Below are positions 42,221 through 56,781 of a DNA stretch of 64,000 bases, one piece after another. Each line of letters opens with the position of its first letter. Position 1 is the first letter of the stretch. The position numbers were made by a program, and so were the translations under genes. The stretch spans positions 2,418,001 to 2,482,000 of the forward strand of contig OZ219809.1 in the NCBI GenBank assembly GCA_964291375.2, in the 5' to 3' direction. Source of the DNA: 3107 sp001483205. Lineage in GTDB: Bacteria; Pseudomonadota; Alphaproteobacteria; Rhodobacterales; Rhodobacteraceae. Below the pieces are notes generated by a model that saw only the letters and a program-made list of their open reading frames with translations, was not told the DNA's origin and made no database searches.

Positions 42221-43884
42221 GTGATCGCAGTACCGCAATGAGCGAGGCATTGGCTCCAATCCTACCGATGGCGCGAAGCCGTCGTGCGGCCGTGGAACCG
42301 GTTTCCCAAATTCATCTATCCCTGCATGCTTCTGAAATACCTGGTGCCTTTGAGATAGCACGCGGTGAAATACTTAAGTTCGCCAAGCGTCGCGCAGGAG
42401 GCCCACTGCCTCGCGAAGCGTTGGAAGGTAAAGCTTTCTCGACCGATGATATCAGAGTGCGACGCATTGAGGGGATAGCAATTGACAGCCCGCGCTACTG
42501 GACGCTTCGTTTCGATGATGATGACCAAACAGTTGCAAGCCGGTCTTGGGTCATAGAGACCGCTTTAGCCGAGCAAGATGAAGACAAACCCGTGCTGTTC
42601 GGCCTTCGACTGCAGTGCATCGCCCGCGGTGAGAATCCCGAATATGACCGTTCGATACCGATCTTCGCGCGTGATGTGATCGCCGCTTGTGACGCGCGGA
42701 TGGATGGTCGCAGGGTGACACTATCGCCCTGGGTAATCGATACAGAGGGCGAAGTTGATCAGCTGGTTGATCTTCTGCGCTCGGAGAATAGAGCCGCAGA
42801 TGTTGTTGTCCTGTCGCTCCCGGAACACTCAAATGACTTATCTGACGAATTGATTTCCAGCGACCGCCTCGCGCGCGATCTCGCGGGGGCTGCTCATGTC
42901 GTAGTGATCTCGGGGCAAGCAGCGTTTCAACTCAGCGACCGTGTTGGACGCGAATTTTCAGTCTTCAACCAAGCTGTTCGAACTTATCGACCTGGATTTG
43001 ATCCGGATACCGAAGCTCCTTTCGCACACCCACTTGGCCTCGCTGACCGAATTCGAAATCGGGACGGAGGTCCGGATGCGTACCGTCGCTTCATTTCGTC
43101 GGAGGTCCTGCGGCGCACGGTTGAGAGACCCGACGCTCTGAAGCGACTGCCAAGCTTCGCCGAGGCTAAACGAACTGCTGCTGAACTCCGTCGTCGGAAC
43201 GCACAGCAGGCAGGATCTTCGAATGATGAGCTTCTTGCCCTCGCCGAAGATGAAATTGCGCAACTCAAGAGTGATCTAGAATCGCAAGGACAGGAAAGTG
43301 GTGAGCTTCTGGAAGTTGCCGAAGATGAACGCGAGGCCGCTGAAGCTGAAGTACTGCGACTGCAGGGCACGCTCTATCACCTTCAGCAAAGGCTCCAATC
43401 GCTTGAAGCCGCCGGTGGCGAAGCGACGGATGTGCCGATCCCGAATGATCTTGATGAGCTGGAGCAATGGGCCGCAACGCATCTGGCGGGAACGGTCGAG
43501 CTTCATAACCGGGCGCTAAGGGGCGCGAAGGACTCTGAATACGAGGACGTTTCGGTCATCTACCAGGCTCTTTTGCTCCTGCGCGACTATTACGTTCCCA
43601 TGCGCCGGCACGGCGGTGCGGAACTCAGGCAGGCGTTTGATCAACGCTGTCAGGAACTCGGCATAGAAGAACAGCAGTCCTTCGCCGGGAACCGCGCCGG
43701 GGAACAGGGCGACACCTATTTGATCAGGATGGGACAAAGGCGCGCCGAACTGGACCGGCACCTGAAAAAGGGAAACAGCCGCGAACCCCGCTATTGCTTC
43801 CGCCTTTACTTTTTCTGGGATGACACGACGAGCCAGGTTGTCGTCGGCTGGCTTCCCTCTCACCTTTCAACACGAGCCAGCTGA
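42217..43884 (+). CDS. Coiled-coil protein of the defence locus, function unknown
   Basis: 555 residues. The N-terminal ~300 residues are a mixed alpha/beta region (WVIETALAEQDEDKPVLFGLRL, VVVLSLPEHSNDLSDELIS, VVVISGQAAFQLSD). A long glutamate-rich coiled coil (about 325-400, ELLALAEDEIAQLKSDLESQGQ...) leads to a C-terminal globular domain (YQALLLLRDYYVPMRRHGG, RYCFRLYFFWDDTTSQVVVGWLPSHL). I do not recognise a named family. It overlaps the helicase by 4 bp and precedes the methylase by 6 bp, so it belongs to the same system. The C-terminal third is more GC-rich than the rest, suggesting mosaic origin. Confidence 0.82.
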   Translation: MSDRSTAMSEALAPILPMARSRRAAVEPVSQIHLSLHASEIPGAFEIARGEILKFAKRRAGGPLPREALEGKAFSTDDIRVRRIEGIAIDSPRYWTLRFDDDDQTVASRSWVIETALAEQDEDKPVLFGLRLQCIARGENPEYDRSIPIFARDVIAACDARMDGRRVTLSPWVIDTEGEVDQLVDLLRSENRAADVVVLSLPEHSNDLSDELISSDRLARDLAGAAHVVVISGQAAFQLSDRVGREFSVFNQAVRTYRPGFDPDTEAPFAHPLGLADRIRNRDGGPDAYRRFISSEVLRRTVERPDALKRLPSFAEAKRTAAELRRRNAQQAGSSNDELLALAEDEIAQLKSDLESQGQESGELLEVAEDEREAAEAEVLRLQGTLYHLQQRLQSLEAAGGEATDVPIPNDLDELEQWAATHLAGTVELHNRALRGAKDSEYEDVSVIYQALLLLRDYYVPMRRHGGAELRQAFDQRCQELGIEEQQSFAGNRAGEQGDTYLIRMGQRRAELDRHLKKGNSREPRYCFRLYFFWDDTTSQVVVGWLPSHLSTRAS

Positions 43885-43890
43885 ATTGCC

Positions 43891-46653
43891 ATGACCCAAA
43901 CATACAAAAAGAAACTCATCGAGGTCGCCATTCCGCTGGAAGCGATCAATACGGCGTCGGCGCGGGAGAAGTCGATCCGCCATGGGCATCCCTCCACCCT
44001 GCATCTGTGGTGGGCGCGGCGGCCGTTGGCGGCATGTCGGGCTGTGCTGTTTGCGCAACTGGTGGACGATCCTTCCAGCCTGCCGGACGAGTTTCCAACG
44101 CCCGAGGCGCAGGAAGCCGAGCGCAAGCGGCTGTTTGCGATCATCGAGGTTCTGGTGAAGTGGGAGAACTCGACCAACGAGGAGGTGCTGGAACGAGCGC
44201 GGGCCGAGATCCGGCGGTCTTGCGGGGACGAGCTGCCACCGGTCTATGACCCGTTCTCGGGCGGTGGGTCGATCCCGCTGGAGGCGCAGCGGCTGGGCCT
44301 GCCCGCCTATGGGTCCGACCTGAACCCGGTGGCGGTGATGATCGGCAAGGCCATGATCGAGATCCCACCGAAGTTCAAGGACATGGAGCCGATCCATCCG
44401 AAGCTTAAGGAGCGCAATCACTACCGCAATGCCGAAGGGCTGGCGGAGGATGTGAAATACTACGGCGAGTGGATGCGCGAGAAGGCGTTCGAGCGGATTG
44501 GACATCTATACCCGAAAGTGGACCTGCCGAGCGAGTACGGTGGTGGAAAGGCAACCGTGATTGCCTGGATCTGGTCGCGCACGGTTCCGAGTCCGGATCC
44601 GGCGTTTTCAGATGTGCATGTGCCGATCGCGTCCAGTTTCCTAATGAGTTCGAAGACGGGACAAGAAGCGTGGATTGAACCGCGCGTCGACAAGTCGAAA
44701 AAGGTAATTCGATACACACTTCGAAACGGCGGAACAAAAGCTGAGATCACTTCAGCCAAGAGCGGCACAAAACTGGGTCGCGGAGCCAGTTTTCAGTGTC
44801 TGCTCTCCGGAGCAGCAATAACGCCAGAATATGTTAAGCGCTGCGGTAAAACAGGCGAGATGTCAGAAACTTTGATCTCAATACTGGTGCAGAAAGATCG
44901 TAAACGCTTCTTTGTCGAGCCGCAGCAAAGTCAAGAGGAAATTGCGGAAAGCGCAAGTCCTGATTGGGCTCCTGCAATCCGCTTGCCCAATCACTCGCAA
45001 TACGTGGGCGTACTAGGCTACGGCTTTGAGAGCTTTGGCGACCTTTTCTCCAAGCGGCAACTAGCTGCTCTTGAGGTATTCTCTGCGCTAATTAGAGAAG
45101 CGTCTCAAAAGGTAGCTCGAGATGCCCTTGATGACGGATCAATCGACGCTGCTAACTATGCAAAATGTATCGAGCTCTATCTTGCTTTTGCTGTTGATCG
45201 ATTGGCTGACTATGGAAGCACGCTTGCTACATGGGCCCCCGGGGGATTCATTCGTTCAACATATTCACGCCATGCAATTCAGATGACGTGGGATTATGCT
45301 GAGTGCAATTTTTTCAGTGAAGCTACCGGAAACTTTTTGGGGGCGATCGATTGGGTGAGCAAGGCCATCGCAGGTTTGCCCGCAAGTAAATGTGGTAGCA
45401 TAGTCCAACGGGACGCTCAGTCAGCGCAGTACCCAACTGGTGCGGTGGTTTCCACAGACCCGCCGTATTATGACAACATACCCTACGCTGACATTTCTGA
45501 TTTTTTCTATGCCTGGCTGAAGAAAAGCGTTGGCAAGACGTTCCCAGAGACCCTTTCCACTATCGCAGTTCCAAAAATGGAGGAACTTGTCGCTGACAGA
45601 ATGCGCCATGGATCCGCGAGCAACGCAGAGGCTTTCTTTTTGGAAGGCATGCGTACGGCGGTTGAAGCTATGATCGCAGGTTCCCAAGATAATGCGCCAG
45701 CCACAATTTATTACGCGTTTAAACAGAACGAAATTGTTCAAGAAGGACTATCATCCACTGGCTGGGCTACGTTCCTCGGCGCAGTGATCGATGCTGGCTA
45801 TTCTGTTTGTGGCACATGGCCAATCAGAACTGAACGGCCTGGCAGGATGCGGGCGGTCGGTGCAAATGCACTTGCAAGTTCTGTTGTGCTTGTGTGTCGG
45901 AAACGAGCGATTGAAGCTGAATCGATAACACGCGCCGAGTTCATCCGAGCCTTGAAGCGCGAATTGCCCCCGTCCATCGCCGAGCTCCAGGCAGCCAACG
46001 TGTCCCCAGCTGACATGCCTCAGTCAGCTATTGGCCCCGGCATGGGCATCTTTTCTCGCTATAAAGGCGTACTTGAATCCGACGACAGCCACATGAGTGT
46101 GAAGACCGCGCTGCAACTGATCAACGCGGAGCTCGACGACTTCCTCGGCGGAATTCAGGGTGAGTTCGACGCCGACACACGTTTCGCTATCAGCTGGTTC
46201 GAACAGAACGGATTGAAGGCAGGAGACTTTGGCACAGCCAACAGCATCGCCACTGCGCGCGGAATTTCCGTCGATAGCGTCAAGCACGCTGGAATCGTCG
46301 AAAGCCAGGCAGGCAAGGTGCGCATCCTGAAGCGCGATGAGCTCGACCCGGATTGGGAGCCGCAAACCGACACCCATCTGACGGTCTGGGAATGCCTCCA
46401 GTACCTCGTGCGTGCGCATGAGAAGGACGGCATCTCGTACAACACCGCGCTGCTGCTACGAAAGATCAACGACAAGGCCGAAGCGGTCAAAGACCTCGCC
46501 TACTGTCTCTACGACATCTGCGCGAACAAGCGGCAGGATGCGAAAGAGGCCACCGCCTACAACGCATTGATTGCCGACTGGTCGGGCCTGACCCGAGAGG
46601 CCGCCGCGATTGTCGATATTCGCGGCACCGGCCAGACACGTATGGATTTATGA
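43891..46653 (+). CDS. DUF1156 DNA methyltransferase of the defence locus
   Basis: 920 residues. The DUF1156 N-terminus (LIEVAIPLEAINTASAREKS, HPSTLHLWWARRPLAACRAV) leads to SAM motif I (YDPFSGGGSIPLEAQRLGL about 117-135, SDLNPVAV) and catalytic motif IV DPPYYDNIPYADISDFFY (about 520). This is the amino-methyltransferase class used in DISARM class 1 (DrmMI) and Hma-type systems, probably to mark self DNA. The central part (about 44640-45900) is visibly AT-richer than the ends, as expected if the target-recognition region was exchanged. Confidence 0.92.
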   Translation: MTQTYKKKLIEVAIPLEAINTASAREKSIRHGHPSTLHLWWARRPLAACRAVLFAQLVDDPSSLPDEFPTPEAQEAERKRLFAIIEVLVKWENSTNEEVLERARAEIRRSCGDELPPVYDPFSGGGSIPLEAQRLGLPAYGSDLNPVAVMIGKAMIEIPPKFKDMEPIHPKLKERNHYRNAEGLAEDVKYYGEWMREKAFERIGHLYPKVDLPSEYGGGKATVIAWIWSRTVPSPDPAFSDVHVPIASSFLMSSKTGQEAWIEPRVDKSKKVIRYTLRNGGTKAEITSAKSGTKLGRGASFQCLLSGAAITPEYVKRCGKTGEMSETLISILVQKDRKRFFVEPQQSQEEIAESASPDWAPAIRLPNHSQYVGVLGYGFESFGDLFSKRQLAALEVFSALIREASQKVARDALDDGSIDAANYAKCIELYLAFAVDRLADYGSTLATWAPGGFIRSTYSRHAIQMTWDYAECNFFSEATGNFLGAIDWVSKAIAGLPASKCGSIVQRDAQSAQYPTGAVVSTDPPYYDNIPYADISDFFYAWLKKSVGKTFPETLSTIAVPKMEELVADRMRHGSASNAEAFFLEGMRTAVEAMIAGSQDNAPATIYYAFKQNEIVQEGLSSTGWATFLGAVIDAGYSVCGTWPIRTERPGRMRAVGANALASSVVLVCRKRAIEAESITRAEFIRALKRELPPSIAELQAANVSPADMPQSAIGPGMGIFSRYKGVLESDDSHMSVKTALQLINAELDDFLGGIQGEFDADTRFAISWFEQNGLKAGDFGTANSIATARGISVDSVKHAGIVESQAGKVRILKRDELDPDWEPQTDTHLTVWECLQYLVRAHEKDGISYNTALLLRKINDKAEAVKDLAYCLYDICANKRQDAKEATAYNALIADWSGLTREAAAIVDIRGTGQTRMDL

Positions 46654-46663
46654 GGGAACGATC

Positions 46664-49955
<3,292 letters not shown>

Positions 49956-49963
<8 letters not shown>

Positions 49964-50243
49964 TGGACCGCGGGGGATCAAATGTGTTTGCGGCTGACAT
50001 ACGCTGAAGCATTGCTTTGGAGGCCTCCACCTCAAGCGGGCCAAGGCGGTCCTTGTTTTCTTGATGCAACATTTCTGCTGCCGAAGCTGGACCTTCATGG
50101 TCGCCAGGCTCGAACTGATATTGCGCCAGCCAATCCAGCCTTCCGAAGGACCTGCTCTGCAAAAATGCCGATAGCAACGAAGGCTCCGCCTCATTGAGCA
50201 GACGAAACAGGTTTGGGCAGGTCTTGGCTGGGGCGCGAACCAT
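49956..50243 (-). CDS. Hypothetical small protein or gene fragment
   Basis: 95 residues from ATG 50243, with a good GGAG site (TTTGGAGATTTAA before the ATG). The sequence (LFRLLNEAEPSLLSAFLQSRS, FGRLDWLAQYQFEPGDHEGP) looks protein-like. It is unrelated to its neighbours and stops inside the end of the convergent ATPase gene, suggesting a 3'-truncated older gene. No family is recognised. Confidence 0.35.
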
Positions 50244-50572
50244 TTAAATCTCCAAAAGAATTACTTGACCTCAAATCTGTGAGCGCGGCACCCGATTTGA
50301 AATTCAAAACTGAGATAACCTGTAGGGCAATAGGAAACGGGAATGCTGGAACTGATCGCAACTGTTCTACGCGCCATGATTTCACCTCAACAAATGTTTG
50401 TTCTGAGCCCGACTCAACCTCGTATAATAGTTCACGAAACAGTGGTTCACAAGAGGCGATGTTCTCTACTTGTTCGCACGCATGAACAACACTGCGCTGC
50501 TGCATGTCCCACATGAGGTCGCGAGGTGGCTTTTGGTTGGTAACGACACCATCAAGCACGGCCACACAGGAC
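50244..50572. other. Intergenic stretch with no convincing gene
   Basis: It is AT-richer than the surroundings. Frames exist on both strands (for example minus 50586-50191) but none has a ribosome site plus recognisable sequence. It is probably decayed DNA between the defence operon and the second recombinase module. Confidence 0.4.
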
Positions 50573-50776
50573 ATGAAACGACCCAACCCTCTGCCACCCG
50601 ACCAGTTGACGCCCGCAGAACGCCGCGCCGAGCTATGCGGCCTTCTGGCTCTCGGGCTGGTTCGATTGCGGATGCGTGATCGGGCGGAAGTATCTGACGA
50701 AATTGGAGAAAGTAGCCTACACTATGCGTCCGACCAATGGCGTCATGCAACTCCAATTCAACGGAGAAATGCATGA
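50573..50776 (+). CDS. Small protein of the DUF2924-recombinase module (67 aa)
   Basis: Reads MKRPNPLPPDQLTPAERRAE, then CGLLALGLVRLRMRD. Short proteins of this type (PPxxLTPAERRAELC...LALGLVRLR) are regularly found directly before DUF2924 genes in alphaproteobacteria. The stop overlaps the DUF2924 start by 4 bp. It may be a DNA-binding or accessory factor of the recombinase; function unknown. Confidence 0.75.
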   Translation: MKRPNPLPPDQLTPAERRAELCGLLALGLVRLRMRDRAEVSDEIGESSLHYASDQWRHATPIQRRNA

Positions 50777-51225
50777 TCAAACAAGACCCGATTCCCGCCC
50801 GCCTGGCCGCGCTCAAGACGACATCGACGCCAGACTTGAAGAAACAATGGCGTGAGCTGTTCGACAGCGAGCCGCCGCCGTTCAATCGACGCTACCTCGA
50901 AAGCCGACTGGCCTACCGCATCCAGGAACTGGCTTATGGTGGCCTGAAACCGGAAACGGTGAAACGTCTCGAGGCCCTTGGCGAACAGCTGGACGGCGGT
51001 GATCGCAAGAAGAGCCGCATCCGCGCTGACCTGACTCCCATTGTCGGGACGCGGTTGATCCGTGAATGGCAGGGCGTCGAGCACGTCGTCACGGTCACCG
51101 CTGACGGCTTCGACTGGCAGGGTCGGCCCTACAAATCGCTCTCTGCCATTGCCCGCGCCATCACCAGCACACGCTGGAACGGCTGGGTGTTCTTCGGGCT
51201 TAAAAATCATCGGAGGGGCGCTTGA
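50773..51225 (+). CDS. DUF2924 domain-containing protein
   Basis: 150 residues matching DUF2924: LKKQWRELFDSEPPPFNRRYLESRLAYRIQELAYGGL, then TRLIREWQGVEHVVTVTADGF and RPYKSLSAIARAITSTRWNGW. The C-terminal half is the small 'Tyr-x-Ser-Leu-Ser-x-Ile-Ala' DNA-binding-like motif. It overlaps the recombinase start; the family is a constant partner of these serine recombinases. Confidence 0.9.
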   Translation: MIKQDPIPARLAALKTTSTPDLKKQWRELFDSEPPPFNRRYLESRLAYRIQELAYGGLKPETVKRLEALGEQLDGGDRKKSRIRADLTPIVGTRLIREWQGVEHVVTVTADGFDWQGRPYKSLSAIARAITSTRWNGWVFFGLKNHRRGA

Positions 51226-52532
51226 CCAAACCGATTGTCCGGAAACTGCGCTGCGCGATCTACACGCGCAAATCCTCCGAGGAAGGGCTGGAACAGGAGT
51301 TCAACAGCCTGCACGCCCAGCGGGAGGCCTGCGAAGCCTATATCGCCAGCCAGCGCTCCGAGGGCTGGGTGCTGGTCCGCGATCAATACGACGACGGTGG
51401 TGTTTCCGGCGGCACGCTCGAACGCCCTGGGCTGCAGCAGTTGATGACCGACATCGAGGACGGGCTGGTCGACGTGGTCGTGGTCTACAAGATCGACCGC
51501 CTCAGTCGTTCTCTCGCCGATTTTGCCAAACTGGTCGACGTCTTCGACCGCAATGACGTGACCTTCGTGTCGGTGACACAGTCGTTCAATACCACCACGT
51601 CCATGGGGCGGCTGACGCTGAACATCCTGCTCTCGTTCGCCCAGTTCGAGCGCGAGGTCACCGCCGAGCGTATCCGCGACAAGGTCGCGGCCAGCCGCAA
51701 GAAGGGGATGTGGATGGGCGGCGTTCCGCCCTACGGATACCGCGTCGAGAACCGCAAGCTGGTCATCGACGACGAGCGCGCCGCGCACGTCCGCTGGATA
51801 TTTGCCCGCTTCCTCGAGATCGGCTCGGGCACAGAGTTGGCGCGGGAGGTCGCGAAACGCGGTATCCGCACCCCACGCGGCAACCGCATCGACAAAAAGT
51901 ACCTCTACCGGATGCTGAACAACCGCGCCTACATCGGCGAAGCGGTCCACAAGGGCGATAGTTATCCGGGCGAGCATGATGCCATCATCGAAAGGGATGT
52001 CTGGGATAAGGTCCACGCTATCCTGAAAGAAAGCCCCCGCAAGCGAGCCGCCCGCACCCGCGCCGATACACCCGCGCTGCTCAAAGGGTTGCTCTACGGC
52101 CCCGATGGCGCGGCGTTCTCGCCGACCCACACCCGGAAAGGCGGCAAGCTCTACCGCTACTATGTCAGCCAGACGGTACTGAAGCATGGCGCCGGATCCT
52201 GCCCGGTTGGCCGCGTGCCCGCGGGCGAGATCGAAGCCGCTGTCATCGACCGGCTGCGCGCTGTGTTCCGCCAGCCCGAGATCGTAGCGGGCACGTGGAA
52301 GGCGGCCCGAGCGCATGACGGCGATATCATCAAGGCAGACGCCCGCGCGGCCCTGCAGCAACTCGACCCGCTGTGGGATGAACTCTTCCCTGCCGAGCAG
52401 GCACGCATCGTGGCGCTGCTGGTCGAGCGGGTGGACATCAGCACGGAGGGCCTGAACGTCAGGCTCCGCGTCGACGGTCTCCGTGGCCTTGCGCGCGAAA
52501 TGCTTGCAGGCGGCATCGAGGCGGCGGCATGA
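51222..52532 (+). CDS. Serine recombinase (resolvase/invertase family)
   Basis: 436 residues from TTG 51222 (GGAGGGG upstream; the start overlaps the DUF2924 stop). The resolvase domain has the catalytic Ser region AIYTRKSSEEGLEQEFNSL, then YDDGGVSGGTLERPGL, YKIDRLSRSLADFA and FEREVTAERIRDKVAASR. The 'recombinase' DNA-binding domain (PPYGYRVENRKLV, LYRMLNNRAYIGEAVHKG) and a zinc-ribbon position that has lost its cysteines (LLKGLLYGPDGAAFSP) follow. It probably mobilises a part of this island; its target site cannot be named. Confidence 0.93.
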   Translation: MTKPIVRKLRCAIYTRKSSEEGLEQEFNSLHAQREACEAYIASQRSEGWVLVRDQYDDGGVSGGTLERPGLQQLMTDIEDGLVDVVVVYKIDRLSRSLADFAKLVDVFDRNDVTFVSVTQSFNTTTSMGRLTLNILLSFAQFEREVTAERIRDKVAASRKKGMWMGGVPPYGYRVENRKLVIDDERAAHVRWIFARFLEIGSGTELAREVAKRGIRTPRGNRIDKKYLYRMLNNRAYIGEAVHKGDSYPGEHDAIIERDVWDKVHAILKESPRKRAARTRADTPALLKGLLYGPDGAAFSPTHTRKGGKLYRYYVSQTVLKHGAGSCPVGRVPAGEIEAAVIDRLRAVFRQPEIVAGTWKAARAHDGDIIKADARAALQQLDPLWDELFPAEQARIVALLVERVDISTEGLNVRLRVDGLRGLAREMLAGGIEAAA

Positions 52533-52915
52533 CCAGCGGGACGCCGATCTCGGACACCGTGACGCTGCACGTGCCATTCCGCGTCGTGAAGCGCGGTGGG
52601 CGAAAGGAGATGCAACTGCCGGAAGGGGCATCAAACACTCGCAAGGCTGACAACACGTTGGTCAAGGCGCTGGCCCGTGCGTTTCGCTGGAAAAGGATGT
52701 TGGAATCCGGCGAGTTTACGACCACCGCCGAGCTCGCGGATCGCGAAGGCATAGCACTTTCTTACATGACGCGAGTGCTGCGCATCACTCTGCTGGCCCC
52801 TGACATCGTCGAATCAATCCTGATGGGCCAGCAAGGCCCCGAGATCACGCTTGCTATTCTGATGGACCCGTTCCCATTCGATTGGAGCGACCAGAGGTCC
52901 GACTTTTCTCTGTAG
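52529..52915 (+). CDS. HTH-containing protein downstream of the recombinase
   Basis: 128 residues; it starts inside the recombinase stop (ATGA). The N-terminal strand region (VTLHVPFRVVKRGGRKEMQLP) is followed by an HTH-like segment (FTTTAELADREGIALSYMTRVL) and a tail (GQQGPEITLAILMDPFPFDW). Proteins like this routinely close the DUF2924-recombinase operons and may act as a directionality or repressor factor. The specific function is unproven. Confidence 0.82.
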   Translation: MTSGTPISDTVTLHVPFRVVKRGGRKEMQLPEGASNTRKADNTLVKALARAFRWKRMLESGEFTTTAELADREGIALSYMTRVLRITLLAPDIVESILMGQQGPEITLAILMDPFPFDWSDQRSDFSL

Positions 52916-53123
52916 GACGATTACTGCATATCAGGAATTGACAGCACTACTCCCATCACCTAAATCTCTGTAATCGAAATACAGAGGTTCAGACTATGCA
53001 GCTCGGAGAGCTATGCGACATCCATTCAGGCTACACCGCTCGCGGTCGACTAGAGCCAATTGCGGAAGGCGGCATGCCAGCCATCCAGCTGCGCGACGTC
53101 GGATCGCAAGGCGGTGTCTCTAG

Positions 53124-53957
53124 GGTGTAGACTCACAAATACCATATGACGATAGCGGCGATCTGTGCTGCGGCGAGGAATGTTTCCGGGCATCGGAAGG
53201 TCCGCAAAGACAGTTGCCGCCAGTCCTTGAGTCTATTGAACATGCGTTCGATGATGTTGCGGGACTTGTAAAGCGCGGCGTCGTATTCGCACTGCGCCTT
53301 GCGGTTTCTGCGCGGCGGGATGCAGGGGGTCGCGCCGATGCTGGCCAGCCATTGGCGCAGGTGATCGGCGTCGTATCCCCGGTCGGCGATGACGGTGGCA
53401 CCCTTACGGACATGACCTTCAAGGCATTGACGCGCTTGGGTAATCTCAGCCCGATTGCCCGCGGTGATGTGCAGACGGACAGGCTTGCCCGCCCCGTCAC
53501 AGACCAAGTGCAGCTTCGTGTTCAGCCCGCCTCTGGTGCGTCCGATCGCCCGCCCGTCGCCGGGGTTTTTTTGACCCCGCCTGCGGCAATGCGATGGGTC
53601 TTGACGTGACTGGCGTCAATCATCAGCGTCGAAAGGTCGGCTCCCTCCGCCGCCAGGGCCTCGAAAATCCGCTCAAACACGCCTGCTTCCGACCAGCGCC
53701 GGTAGCGGTTGTAAAGCGTCTTTGCCGGGCCGTATTCGGCGGGCACGTCCGACCAGCGATAGCCGCGTTGCAGGCAGAAGATGATGCCGGAGATCACCCG
53801 CCGGTCGTCCACGCGCGGCACACCACGGGGTTTGTTCGGCAGTAACGGTTTGATCTTGTTGAATTGTTCTTCGGTGAGGCGGAAATTGCCGGACATGAAA
53901 CCCTCCTGTGCTGCGGTTTCCGTCATTGAAGCATAAAACTAATTATAGGTCTACACC
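53124..53957 (-). mobile_element. IS5-family (IS427-like) insertion sequence, copy A, 834 bp
   Basis: Its ends GGTGTAGACTCACAAA (at 53124) and TAGGTCTACACC (at 53957) are imperfect inverted repeats. CTAG flanks both sides (53120-53123 and 53958-53961), the target class of IS427-type elements. It differs from copies B and C in its left end and at many positions in the first transposase frame. Confidence 0.88.
53133..53896 (-). CDS. IS5-family transposase of copy A (two frames joined by -1 frameshift)
   Basis: The first frame starts at ATG 53896 (MSGNFRLTEEQFNKIKPLLP) and ends at 53522. The second frame ends at 53133 (...AAQIAAIVIWYL). An A7 run on the coding strand (T7 at 53576-53582) is the likely -1 slippage site. 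The DDE acidic residues fall in LMIDASHVKTH (first), IADRGYDADH (second) and NIIERMFNRLK (third). The reading frames are otherwise intact. Confidence 0.85.
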
Positions 53958-53961
53958 CTAG

Positions 53962-54797
53962 AGCGTAGACTTATAAACTGATATGTGATTCAAAGTTTTC
54001 CATGATGAAACGAGGGAGGGTTTGATGTCCGGTAATTTCTGGCTGTCCGAGGAACAGTTCAACAAGATCAAACCGTTGCTGCCGAACAAGCCCCGCGGTG
54101 TGCCGCGCGTGGATGACCGGCGGGTGATCTCCGGGATCATCTTCTGCCTCAAACGCGGCTATCGCTGGTCGGATGTGCCCGCCGAATATGGCCCGGCCAA
54201 GACGCTTTATAACCGCTACAAACGCTGGTCTGAGGCAGGCGTGTTCGGGCGGATATTCGAGGCTCTGGCGGCGGAGCGGGCCGACCTTTCGACCCTGATG
54301 ATTGATGCGAGCCATATCAAGGCCCACCGGATCGCCGCGGGCGGGATCAAAAAAACACCGGCGACGGACGGGCAATCGGGCGGACGAAAGGCGGGCTGAA
54401 CACGAAGCTGCACCTGGTCTGCGATGGGGCGGGCAGGCCGGTGCATCTGCACATCACCGCGGGCAACCGCGCCGACATTACCCAAGCACGTCAATGCCTT
54501 GAGGGCCATGTCCGTAAGGGTGACACCGTCATCGCAGATCGCGGGTATGACGCGAACCACCTGCGCCAATGGCTGACCGGCATCGGCGCGACACCCTGCA
54601 TCCCGCCGCGCAAAAACCGCAAGGTTCGGCTCAAATACGACGCCGCGCTTTACAAGTCCCGCAACATCATCGAGCGCATGTTCAACCGCCTCAAAGACTG
54701 GCGGCAACTGAGCCTGCGCACCTTTCGATGCGCCGAAACATTCCTCGCCGCAGCACAGATCGCCGCTATCGTCATATGGTATTTGTGAGTCTACACC
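53962..54797 (+). mobile_element. IS5-family (IS427-like) insertion sequence, copy B, 836 bp
   Basis: The ends are AGCGTAGACTTATAAA (53962) and TTTGTGAGTCTACACC (to 54797). It is flanked by CTAG at 53958-53961 and 54798-54801, sharing one CTAG with copy A. It lies tail-to-tail in the opposite orientation to copy A, meaning one IS inserted into the target duplication of the other. Confidence 0.9.
54025..54788 (+). CDS. IS5-family transposase of copy B (two frames joined by -1 frameshift)
   Basis: Frame 1 runs from ATG 54025 (MSGNFWLSEEQFNKIKPLLP) to TGA 54399. Frame 2 ends at 54788. A7 at 54349-54355, read as AAA AAA in frame 1, allows -1 slippage into frame 2 (...GRTKGGLNTKLHLVCDG). The DDE residues are in LMIDASHIKAH, IADRGYDANH and NIIERMFNRLK. 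Confidence 0.88.
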
Positions 54798-55263
54798 CTA
54801 GCAGTTCGCTGCAGCGATATGACCTCGCGGACCTTTCAGATCGCTACCTGGTCCGTGGCGGCGAGGTCATCTTCAGATCCCGTGGCGAGCCTAACACTGC
54901 AGCCGTTGTGGGCGCTGAACTCAGCGAGCCCGCAGCAGTCATCGTTCCGCTCATCATCATGCGCCCGGATCAAGAACGGGTACTTCCCGCGTATCTCGCC
55001 TGGGCCATCAATCAGCCCGACGCACAGCGCAAGCTCGGCTCCGAAGCTCAGGGGACCAACCTACGCATGATTCCGAAGGCTGTGTTGGAGCGGCTGGATA
55101 TTCCTCTCCCCGACCTCGAAACCCAACATCGCATCGCGACGATGGATGCCCTCGTACGGCGTGAGGGTGGCCTTTTGCGCGAACTCGCCGACCGCCGCGA
55201 ACAATTCAACAATCTCATTCTCAGCGAGCGGGCCAGGCTCGCGCAACAACAGGGATACCCGCA

Positions 55264-56773
<1,510 letters not shown>

Positions 56774-56781
<8 letters not shown>

